Positions 42,601 to 54,600 of a DNA stretch of 64,000 nt are shown piece by piece. Under the pieces are notes generated by a model. That model was not told the DNA's origin, searched no databases, and saw only the letters and a program-made list of their open reading frames with translations. Origin of the DNA: Anisus vortex. Taxonomy: Eukaryota; Mollusca; Gastropoda; Planorbidae. The position numbers and the translations under genes are program-made. Each line of letters starts with the position of its first letter. Within the stretch, counting starts at the first letter, position 1. The stretch is taken from the NCBI GenBank assembly GCA_949126835.1, contig OX421494.1, positions 56,920,358 to 56,984,357 on the forward strand, written 5' to 3'.

Positions 42601-45600
42601 TCACAGCCATCTACTAACATAAATATATCTTTAAGTATAACAGAATCTAGAAGCTAGATGTCCTTGTCATTAGATCACAGCCATCCACTACCATAAATAT
42701 ATCCTTAAGTATAACAGAATCTATAAGCTAGATGTCCTTGTCATTAGATCACAGCCATCCAGTACCATAAATATATCCTTAAGTATAACAGAATCTATAA
42801 GCTAGATGTCCTTGTCATTAGATCACAGCCATCTACTAACATAAATATATCTTTAAGTATAACAGAATCTAGAAGCTAGATGTCCTTGTCATTAGATCAC
42901 AGCCATCCACTACCATAAATATATCCTTAAGTATAACAGAATCTATAAGCTAGATGTCCTTGTCATTAGATCACAGCCATCTACTAACATAAATATATCT
43001 TTAAGTATAACAGAATCTAGAAGCTAGATGTCATTGTCATTAGATCACAGCCATCCACTAACATAAAATGAAGATACCTGTTGGTGAGACCAGTTTCAAG
43101 CTGTAGTAGAGTTTACCAGAGTCAATGGAATCAGCATCAGTAGCCAAAACTACACCAATAACACTGGACACTGGTTCATTCTGCACCAAAATGAAAAAGA
43201 AAGTTTTCACAATGAAATCAAAATATATTTTTTAAACAGAAACTTAAAACAAAAGCTGAAATAGAAAGTAGAAAAAGGAAAGTAGAAAATAGAAAAGTAA
43301 GACTTACATTTTGTATAAAATATATATTCCCCCATCAGTTATATATCTGATCTTATATATTACAAAACCTCCATCTATAGAGAAGATTATTGTATCCTAC
43401 ACTAATCTTTGGTCTGAGTCTAGTCTTACATTTTTATTAATATTTAAAATGATGTTAAGTTACTGGTTTTCCTGGTTTGTTCGGGCAACCCATTCCATGC
43501 CCGAATTCCACTTGGGAAGTGTAATAAATCGAAAGGTAATAGAAACCATTCAAAATTGTACTAAGACTTTATTCTGTAATGAAGATTAACACATTAGAAT
43601 GGAGGAACAAAGACACAACAGACGTACACTGGGAATATGGGTCAACAAGTAAAGGGGCAGCACTCTCACAGTTTACACAAGGGAAACAACACAACAAATA
43701 GACATAATGATTACAACATTTCTCCCCCTTTAATTTCTAGGTGGTCCAAGATCCATATCGTTCTGGAACACGCCTAATACGACCTGATGTTCGAGCTACT
43801 GAGGGTACAGGTGACATCTGATTTTCTTGTGATAATATCGGTATGTCCGAAACCCGAGGTACCGGTACCAGGGCTGCATGAGAGGCCGACTGATTTACTG
43901 GCGAAGCTTCCGTTGCTGGAATGATTACTATTCCCTCCGTTACTGCTGTCTGAAACTCAGGCTCTGCATTGCCTCCTGAAAATGACCTGGTTGTGGGTTT
44001 ATTTGTTTATTTGGAATCTCTTCTGTAAGATCAGGTAGACCCGGAATGTCCGTATACCTTTTTCGAATATGGTCCACATGCCTTTTAAACGTACTTCCAT
44101 CTGTCAATTTGATGACATAAGAGAGCGGACCAGTCGCTGACTCTACGGTCCTTGGTAACCACTCAATTCTAGAACCACCACTATGAGTAAACACTTTGTC
44201 ACCTGGTGTGAAAGTGCGTGTCTTACAACCCTTGTCATGCGACTGGGCCTGCAGCGCTTGTTTTGTCTCTATGCGACTTCTCAAATCAGCTTGGAGCATT
44301 GAAATGGGTGTACGCAGGCACCGGTTCATCAGCAACTGTGATGGAGTCTCTTGGGTTGTGCTTTGGGGCGTTGTTCTGTTGGGGCGTTGCGTCTCGGTCC
44401 GTATCTCCTGAGAACTCACTAACAGAGCAGCTAAGTCGACCATGTTGACAACCAAAACCATCTCTTGGGGCATTGTTACAGATTGAGGTAGGTCCGGGAG
44501 TGGGAGTCGACTCAAAGCATCCGCATTAGCATTATCAACTCCTCGCTTGTATTCAATGCTGTAATTATAGGCAGAAAGTGTTAATGCCCATCTTTGTATC
44601 CGTGCCGACGCCATAGCCGGAATTGTGCAGTCATGGCCAAACAAGTAGGTCAAGGGCTTGTGGTCTGTCACGAGGATGAATCTATCAGCTCCTGTTCGGC
44701 CATAAAGATATTGATGGAATTTAGTGACCCCAAATACCAAAGCCAGGGCTTCCCTATCAATTTGTGAATAGTTCATTTCAGCTGGATTCAAGCTACGGGA
44801 TGCGAATGCTATGGGTCGGTCTGTGCCATAGGTATACCTATGACTTAGCACTGCACCGATTCCTTTAGGCGAGGCGTCACATTGTACCAGAAGTGGCAAA
44901 AGTGGGTTGTAATGAACCAATAAATCAGAAGTACTTATCATGTCCTTTGCATAGTGAAAAACTGTTTCCTGTCGTCTCCCCCATTTCCAAGAAACGTCCT
45001 TTTTCGTAAGCTCGTACAATGGTGCAAGCTCAGCAGAAAGGTTCCTAAGGAACCTAGAGTAGTAGTTTATGAGGCCCAGAAAACTTCGAAGTTCAGTTTT
45101 GTTTGTAGGTGTTGGTGCTTCCTTTACAGCCTTCACCTTTGCTGGAATAGGATGAAGACCCTCCGCGTCTATGCGGTGACCCAGATACTCGACTGAAGGT
45201 TGCATGAACATACACTTGTTTTTATTTGCCTGCAGCCCTGCTTGCATGAGGCGCTCAAGCACAAGTTCAACATTTTTTAAATGCTTGCAGTTATCTCTCC
45301 CTGTCACAAGAATGTCATCTAGATAAACGCAGACACCTTTTAGTCCTTTCAGTACAGTACAGATAATTCTTTGAAAACAGCCCACTGCTGCATTAACACC
45401 GAATGGGAGAAGTTTCACTTTAGACAGGCCCATGTGAGTGTTTACAGTCAGATACTTGTGGTACTCCTCATCAACGGGTATCTGTGAATAGGCTTGATGC
45501 AAATCAATTTTTGTAAATGTTTGTCCACCCCTTAACTCTGCAAACATGTCTTCAATTCTAGGAAGGAATTCTAGGAACCTTATACTGTTGTTGCTCTTAG

Positions 45601-48600
45601 CTGGTGATGTTGAATCTAACCCAGGCCCAGTCAAGACAGTTAGAGATAGGTGTAATATTTGCAGTAAGTCATGCACAGCAAAACAACGAGCCATTCAATG
45701 TGACACCTGTGATGAATGGTACCATGCTTCATGCTTACATATGAACACCCCAGTTTATATAGCGCTAGGAAATAAAGATGCCTCTTGGCACTGTGTACAG
45801 TGTGGGTTGCCACAATTTAGTTCAGGTCTGTTTAATTCTCATGACCTGGACACCACTAACCCCTACAGTGCCTTGACAAGCCCAGAAGTTAATAACTTAG
45901 ACCTAAATAAACCCTTAGCTAGATCAACACCAATTAAAATAATTAAAAAGACACTCTTCAACACTAAATACCATAAAACCCCTAATCAGCATAACCTTAA
46001 ATCACTAACAATAAACTTCCAAAGCATTAAAAATAAAACCGCTGATTTGGAAATCCTAATAAATAAAGAAGAACCAGACATAATTGCAGGTTCCGAAACA
46101 TGGCTTAGCCCAGATATTTACAACACAGAGATATTCAATAATAATTATGAAATTTTTAGGAAAGATAGGTCAGACAGGCATGGAGGAGTCTTACTAGCCA
46201 TAAAATCTACTCTAATAGCTGAAGAAATTAAATTAGAATCTAAAAATAACATAGAGTCAGTCTTTTGTAAAATAAGTAGACCTAATTCTAAACCACTAAT
46301 TGTAGACAGTGTTTATAGACCACCAAACTCAACATCAGAGTACATGACTGATCTATGTAATCAGATGACAAGTATTGAAGCTAAATATAAAAATGCTATA
46401 ATTTGGATAATGGGAGACTTCAACCTCCCTGATATAAATTGGAATAGCTACTCTATAGAAAAACACCAAAACATAAAAGAAATAAATGAAATGTTTATCA
46501 ATACCATCCAAAATCTAAACTTAAATCAAATTAATAAAAAACCAACAAGAAACCATAATATACTAGATTTATTCTTAACTAACAGACCAGGACTAGTAGT
46601 AGATTATGAAATAATTCCTGGACTTTCAGATCATGATATTGTCAGAGTAAATAACAAAATAAAAACCCAAATAAACAAGAAACCTAAAAGAATAATTTAC
46701 CTCTGGAATAAATGTAACACAACAGAACTACATCAAGCAGCAATAAAATTCCAAACCAATTTTTTTACTAAATACAATAGAAATAGTCCAGTTGAAGATA
46801 TTTGGCAATTCATAAAAACCAACTTAAAAGCAATAATGGCTGATTCTGTGCCAACAAAACAAACATCAAATAAAATTAACAAATGTTGGTTTAACACTAA
46901 ACTAAAGAAACTGTGTAGACAAAAAGGAAATCTATTCAAAAAGTTTAAGGCAACTAATTCAATTAGACTACATAAAAAATACCTAAAAATTAAACATTTA
47001 ACTCAGAAACTAAGCAGACAGCTGCAAAATGAATATGTAAACAATGTAATTTCTAAAGATAATAATAAAAACTTATGGTCCTACATTAAATCAAGAAAAA
47101 TGGACACTACAGGCATAGCTCCACTAAAAGGCCAAAACAATGAAACTTATAATGATAATGAAACCAAAGCTAATATCCTTAACACACACTTTGCATCATC
47201 TTTTTCAAATCCAGGTGACAAAGAAATATTCATAAATTTAAACAAACTAGAAGAGATAGGACATATAAATGTAGATGAAAAAGGAATTAAACAACTCCTA
47301 ACCAACTTAAAAGCAAACAAAGCTTCTGGTCCAGATGAAATACCAGCAAGACTGCTTAAAGAACTAACCAATGAAATATCTCCAATCTTTAAAATACTTT
47401 TTCAGGCCTCTCTAAACCAGGGCAAAGTGCCCAGAGATTGGAAATTAGCTAATGTAACCCCCCTTTTCAAAAAAGGAGATAAATCTGACCCCGGTAATTA
47501 TAGACCTGTTTCTCTAACCAGCATAACATGTAAATTACTTGAACATATTATATATAGTAGTATAGTAAATCATCTAGACAAACTTAATGCACTGTGCCCA
47601 CACCAACATGGCTTTAGGAAAAATAGATCATGTGAGACTCAATTAATAGGCCTAATAGATGACTTGTCAAAGGGATTAGATAATAACAACCAAATTGATG
47701 CTATATTACTAGATTTTTCAAAAGCATTTGATAAAGTTCATCATTCTAGTCTACTAAAAAAACTTAAATATTTTGGCATCTCTGGTCCCTTACATCAGTG
47801 GATTCAGGACTTTCTTATAGGCAGAGAACAAACAGTGATAGTAAATGGCTCTAAGTCATCACCAATAACTGTAAACTCAGGAGTTCCACAAGGAACTGTT
47901 CTAGAACCCCTACTATTTCTAATTTATATTAATGATCTGCCAAATTGCATCAACACAGGAACAAAAGTAAGATTATTTGCTGATGATTGCATAATTTATA
48001 GAATAATAAAGACAGGAAAAGATAGTGAACTCCTACAAAAAGACCTAGATGAACTACAAAAATGGGAATCAAACTGGAGTATGTCTTTTCACCCAGAAAA
48101 ATGCCAACTAATAAGGGTATCCAAGAAAAAGAAACAAATAATAGCAAACTACTTCATTCATGGTAAAGAACTAACTCAAACTAACAATGCTAAGTATCTA
48201 GGAGTAATAATAAATGATAAGTTATCTTGGAACCCTCATATTGATGAAGTAATTAAAAAATCAAACAAAACTTTAGGATTCATAAAAAGGAACTTTTACA
48301 AATGTAATAAGAACATAAAACTAAAATGCTATCTCACATTAGTTAGGCCTATACTAGAATATGCAGCATCTGTATGGGACCCATCAACTAAAGAAAACAT
48401 TAAAAAATTAGAACCAATTCAAAAAAGAGCTGCAAGGTTCATAACTAGCGAATATTCCCAATTAACAAGAGTAACACCATTAGTCAAATCATTAAACCTA
48501 GAAACACTAGAAGACAGAAGGGCAAAGAGTAAAGAAGTAATAATACATAAGGCATTAAACTCTAATTTAGAAATACAACACAATAACAACCTGTTGCAAG

Positions 48601-51600
48601 TCTCAGATAAACATAAAGATAAAAACACTTTCCTTGTCCTTTATGCGAGAACAAATGCATATAAGTACTCTTTCTTCCCGAGTGGCATTCGGGCATGGAA
48701 TGGGTTGCCTGAACAAACCAGGAAAACCAGTAACTTAACATCATTTAGAACATTAATAAAAATGCAAGACTAGACTCGGACCACGGATGAGCGTAGGACG
48801 CAATAATCTTCTTTATAGAAGGAGCGTCTGTAATGTATAAGATAAGATAAGGGGGTAAGGGTCTACATTACAGGCTTGATCTATTGTTACCTTGTAATCA
48901 CCACAAAGCCGTATTGTGCCATCGGTTTTCAAAACAGACACCACTGGGGCTGCCCAATCGCTGTAATCAACCGCCTCCCATATGCCAAGTTCTACATTCT
49001 TATCGATTGCTTCCTGCACTTTGTTCTTGATAGCATAAGGTACTGGTCTGGCCTTAAAAAACCGAGGTTGTGCTTCTGGATCAATGAAAAATTTGACTGG
49101 TGGGCCATTATATTTGCAGAGGCTTCCTTCAAAAATAGCTGAATATTTCAATAGTAAGTCATCAATATTCACGGTTTGGATGTTATTGATGCTGTTCCAG
49201 TCAAGGCGAATAGCTGTTAGCCAATTTCGGCCAAGAAGTGAAGGCCCACTACCAGCAACCACGACTAGGGGTAGGACCGCATGTTGTCCCTTATATGCCA
49301 CGTTAACGTTTGCATACCCATGCACAACGATGGGTTCTCCTGTATAGGTAGTTAAAGCGCTGTGAAACGTCGACAGCTTAACGTCCTGGAAGAACTCTCT
49401 GTATGTATGTTGAGAAATAATTGTAAGGGAGGCCCCTGTATCCACCTGCATCCTTATGTCCCTAGACTGTACATGTAACACCACATCTATTGAAGGAATT
49501 TTCTTCTGTAGTGAATCAACACTAAATAATGAGAAACACTCATCAGAAAAGTGCTCTTCCTGATGTACAATGTTCGTTGGATTTGATCGTGACTTGTTAG
49601 GGAAAGTTTTGAACTTAGGTACCTCAGCCTGTGGTGGCTTGACATTAGTTGTTCTACAGGCTCTTTGGATATGACCCTTCCTATTGCAGCCATGGCAGAT
49701 GGCATCTTTGAACCGGCAATCTTGCCTGAGATGAGACCCCCCACAGCCGAAACATGTTAAAGGAACCTTGGGTTTGACTTGAACTTGTACTTTGTTGACT
49801 TCCTGTAGGCCTACATTAGTCGAGGTAGACCAGGCCGTGGCTGCCTCGAGTATGTCCTTTGCATTATACTCGGCAGCTTCCAATGCCAAAGCCGTCTCCA
49901 ATGCTGTGTCAAATATTATTGTGTCCAGCAGAGACAATAATTTCCTTTGCATGGCCTTGTTGTTTATACCAACAATGAAAATGTCCCTAAGTTGCTCGCT
50001 TAGGTCAGAAAACCTACAATCGGTTGCAGCCTGCCTTAATCGTATAACAAAACTTGCAATGGTTTCCCCCTCCTTCCTTTTAATTGTATAATATTTGAAC
50101 CTTCAAACAATGCGACTTGGTGCTGGGTTAACGTGGTGCTTTACTAGTGACACAAGCTCAGCAAAGGTTTTAGTAGCTGGCTTCGCAGGGGCAGTAAGTG
50201 TGGATATTAGATGGTAGGCATCTGGCCCAACAGTAGCTAAAAATACTTGCCGCCGTTTGTCATCATTTTCTATGCCATTTGCAGCGAAGAAATTTTTGAG
50301 TATATCAGTATACTCGTCCCAATTTGAACCAAGTTTAAACTCATTAATATGCCCGATTAAAGGCATTTGAAATATAAAAAGTTTATCCTCGTAGCCAAAT
50401 GTAATAAATCGAAATGTAATAGAAACAGTTCAAAATTGTACTAAGACTTTATTCTGTAATGAAGATTAACACATTAGAATGGAGGAACAAAGACACAACA
50501 GACGTACACTGGGAATGTGGGTCAACAAGTAAAGGGGCAGCACTCTCACAGTTTACACAAGGGAAACAACACAACAAATAGACATAATGATTACAACAGG
50601 AAGATTGAGTACTTATATGCATTTGTTCTAGCATAAGGGATAAGGAAAATGTTTTTGTCCTTATGTTTATCTGAGCATAGCAACAGGTTATTATTGTGTT
50701 GTATTTCTAAGTTAAAATTTAATGCCTTATGTATTATTACTAATTTACTCTTTGCCCTTCTGTCCTCTAGTGTTTCTAGGTTTAGACTTATAAAAAAATG
50801 TATTGAAAGGTTTTCGTGTAGCACCAATCAAAAGAATGTGTATATTATAGTGCCGTTAATATTAAAGCTCAGACGTCGTGTCTAGTCGAATTGTTCAGGG
50901 TCTCAGGGAAATACTAGTTTGCATCTCTTCATTGCGCACATCTAAAAGATGATCCAAAAAGTACAAAGATTCATGTTAATTGTAACTTAACATTTGGTTT
51001 GAAGTCGTTTTTATCGCAAGGCATAATTGGTATTTGGAAAAAAAGAAACACAATATCTAAGACTAATTAGATCTAGTGTTATCTAGTGTTTGTGCAAATT
51101 CAACATTAAGCTTATTTATTAAAATTATTTCCATCAGAACCAAAAAAAAAAGGGTGTGCTACTTGAAGTAATGATTACCTAAACAATACTGACAGATGGC
51201 ACAATGTACATGATCTTACCTCCATGACATTAATCACTAGAGTTGTGCTGTCGTTAAAAACTGGACTGTTGTCATTGGAGTCTATAACTTTGACATGAAC
51301 ATGACAACTGGTAGTAAAAACTCCATCAGTAACTTTCACCTGTGAGGGTAATCAAAAATAAAAGAACAATGAAGAAATATTTTAACAAGTAAGTATTAGT
51401 AAAGTACCAGTCGGACCAAATTGGTCCTTAGGGCCGGTGAAGCAGCGTTCACCAGTTTCAGTGGCCACAGCATACTAGGGGATGTGTGGCCAGCACAATG
51501 CCCACCCGGCTTTACTTTATCCCAACTAAAGTCAGGTACCCATCAGTGCTGGGTTTGACTCAGGAACACCTTCCAGTCCCGGGAACAAATCCTTGCCTTC

Positions 51601-54600
51601 TCCAGGATTCAAACCTAGAACCTTCAGTATGCCAGGCAAACATGTGCCATCATGTCCCTTTTACTTAGATAATGTCACTTAAAAATATTAATATTTTTTT
51701 AGCTTTGAAATAGTGAATTTATTATGTTAATCATTCACCTTCCATCATGCTATTAAAGACAGTAACTAACACTAGTTAGAATTGTGCACATATTTTCCTT
51801 CATCAATATGTTGCCATACATACAGATATGTGGCAATATATAAAGTAATGAAGACATTTTTATTTCTTGTTCTTCAGAGATTTAAACTATTCACTATACA
51901 AAGATTTTTATTTTCATTTTTACATTTTGTATAATGATCCGACATTGTTAGTCATAAAAAAATAATTTATTATAAGATCTTGACCATTGATTGTGAATTT
52001 ATTCCTTACATTCAGTTTCACTGACAGGACAGTTTATTGGCTCATCAAACTTACTAGGGCTCTATTTAACCATTTCAAATTCTCCAACTTTTCACAACCA
52101 AATTTTACTAGCACGTTGTGAAATTTCTTTATGTTTATTGCAGTGTAGATAAGTATTCAAAAAAAAAAAAAGTTTGATGATGTTTTATAACTACATATTT
52201 AAGAAAAAAACAGCATATATGGATTTTAATTAGTCACTTCTCAACTTTGCTACATGGTTATCTTTCCTCACCGTTTTGTCCACTTAAGCAGAATTCACAA
52301 AATTCCCTTAACCTTGGTCAATTTTCCTAAACTTTCCTGTTTACCCAATATTTAAATAATTGTTCATTTAATTATTAATTTAAAGATTTTAATAGTGGGC
52401 CTATGATGTCTAGCCAATATATTTTGTGCAGACAGCCAACTGTGTTTCAAAACCAACAGTGTTAAATGAATGTCCACAAATAGCTTGATGAGAAAGTAAA
52501 AATTGTGTCAATACACAAAATATTTATAAATGCAGGTTTTTAGAGATGGCAAGAATAGAAATGAGTTTTTGCATAGATAGATATATTGCAAATTGTAAAT
52601 TCATTTCTTTTATATTTTTATTGCTGTTCCATGCATGTTTTCCCTTGCTATATGTTTATTAACATAAATGTTCCAAGTAGCAAATCAAAATGATAACTTA
52701 AATATTTATTCACAACACTTACTGTGAAAATATATGTACTGTTTAGACTTCTGGACATTGTATCAAAGTCTATTTTCTTGGCTAGAGTAATTGCCCCTGA
52801 GGCTGGATCAACTTTAAAAGAACCAGATGATGAGTCGTTGTTTGGGTCAGTGCTGTATGACAACTGTTTGAAAGAAGAAACAAAAACACAAGAATAACAT
52901 AAAAAAAATATGAAGAAAGTTAAAAAAAAAAATAATAACAAGCAAGCCATGAACTATAAAACTGTAAGTGTTATTTACAGCTAAACAGAAATACATTGAA
53001 ATGAGATAATTTTACATTGTTTTTTCCCTTTTCATCTGTTTTAGCTTTCCAGGGCCAGATATAAAATCTCATATCATCTACACATTATATACACAGATTC
53101 ATTCCAGGAAGAGTTCTAGAAAGCCTTCTAACTCTCAAGTCCAGGGCGTAACAAGAAAGAGGTGGATCCAAGACCCAGTCCAAGGCATGCCACCATGCTC
53201 ATGCCTGTGCAATGATCCTCAGAAGTGCAAGGCGGCAACATCCATAAAATACAACAGCTGACTCCTAAATGATACTTTTTCTTGTATGATAGATGGTATG
53301 ATAGTGTGGGTGAATGTCTAGTGTGCTTGAGTACAAATGGTTCATTTATATTGTTTTAGATATGCTGGTCCTGTGGTTAGTTCACCGAACTGTCAACCAA
53401 CATGATGCAGGTTCTATTTTGGTGGTTTACACCCTTCGCCAGCTTTGAAACCCGTACAGAGATGATAGCATCCTAAATGTTTGCAATAAATAATAATTAT
53501 ATATTTAAATGTATTACTTTTATAGCTTTCTGTTCAATGTAGTTTATGACATTTTTATCTGTAGCTTAAACAGGCTTATTTAATTTTTCCCTAGGCAACG
53601 CCGGGCAATTTAGCTTGTATAATATAAGAGAGTGGAATACAGTGAACTTTTATAGAAACTAAAAGTCTTTACTTTAGCATTAAAATCTTTATCTGTAGCT
53701 TGCACTTGAAGTGGAATGGAAGACTCTGTCAGTTTCACTACGGCACCAACATCTTCAGCCTCGGAGATTTCACCCAAATACAGATGTAACTGAAATTCTG
53801 GAGCTGTATCTGGCAGGTCTAAAACTGTTAGGATAATCTGAACAAATAAAACAGTATGTTTAGCGCTGTATCTGGCAGGTCTAAAACTGTTAGGATAATC
53901 TGAACAAATAAAACAGTATGTTTAGGTCTCTTTACATATACATTTGTACCCAACATGAAACTCCTTGGTATAAAATACATTGGTCCTTTATGGGTTAAGT
54001 GATAAAATGATAATTCTTAAAGGTTTTTAACCAGTTCATTGAAACTTTTAAAATTCAAAGGTCAAATGATAAGGTAAAAAAGTAAAGTACCCTTCGGAAT
54101 AAACTGATCATAAGGCTGATGAACCAGCGTTCACCAGTTTAAGGTGCCCAAGTTTAAATCCCCAATTGGTACGTTCCCCCCCCTTCCAGTTTTGAAAATT
54201 CTGCTCTTTTCTCATGGGTACATAACTTTAGTGAAGATGCATTAAAGCTGGGCATCGTCTCGTACACACAATCAGCTCATATATTCTCTGATTCACAATA
54301 AATTGTCCAACTCACAGAAGCATTAATTATAAAACAAAATAAAGCAACTAACATTAAAACCAGTTTTTCCCTGTGTATTAACTATTGTTTTACTTATCTA
54401 AGAAATTAAAAAAGAGAGTTAAATCAATAAAAACCTGAGCTTGGGTTGTTTCTCTTGTTGAGTCCTGAGTTGCTGTTACTGTTAAAATATACTGAGGGGT
54501 TGTCTCCCTGTCTAAAACACCATTAACGTAAAGTTTGCCCTGAAATTTATTACATACAGTTTATAACAAATACCAAATAAATATGATTTTGAAACAGTAC

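Larger units (their letters stand above)
43520..50598 (-). mobile_element. Gypsy LTR element with 199-bp LTRs, itself split by a LINE
   Basis: LTRs at 43520-43718 and 50400-50598 (TGTAATAAATCG...GATTACAACA, about 4 differences in 199), target duplication GGAAG at 43515-43519 and 50599-50603, and a clear polypurine tract AAAGGGGGAGAAA beside the 3' LTR. Coding order is gag-protease-RT-RNase H. The integrase core is deleted and gag has an in-frame stop. The RT domain is cut at [12 protein letters not shown] by a LINE at 45567-48850. Confidence 0.92.

Noticed and set aside
43940..45694. Gypsy pol ORF beginning at the AUG near 45694
   Set aside because: The first about 40 codons are antisense LINE sequence; the genuine pol sequence begins at the LINE junction near 45566.
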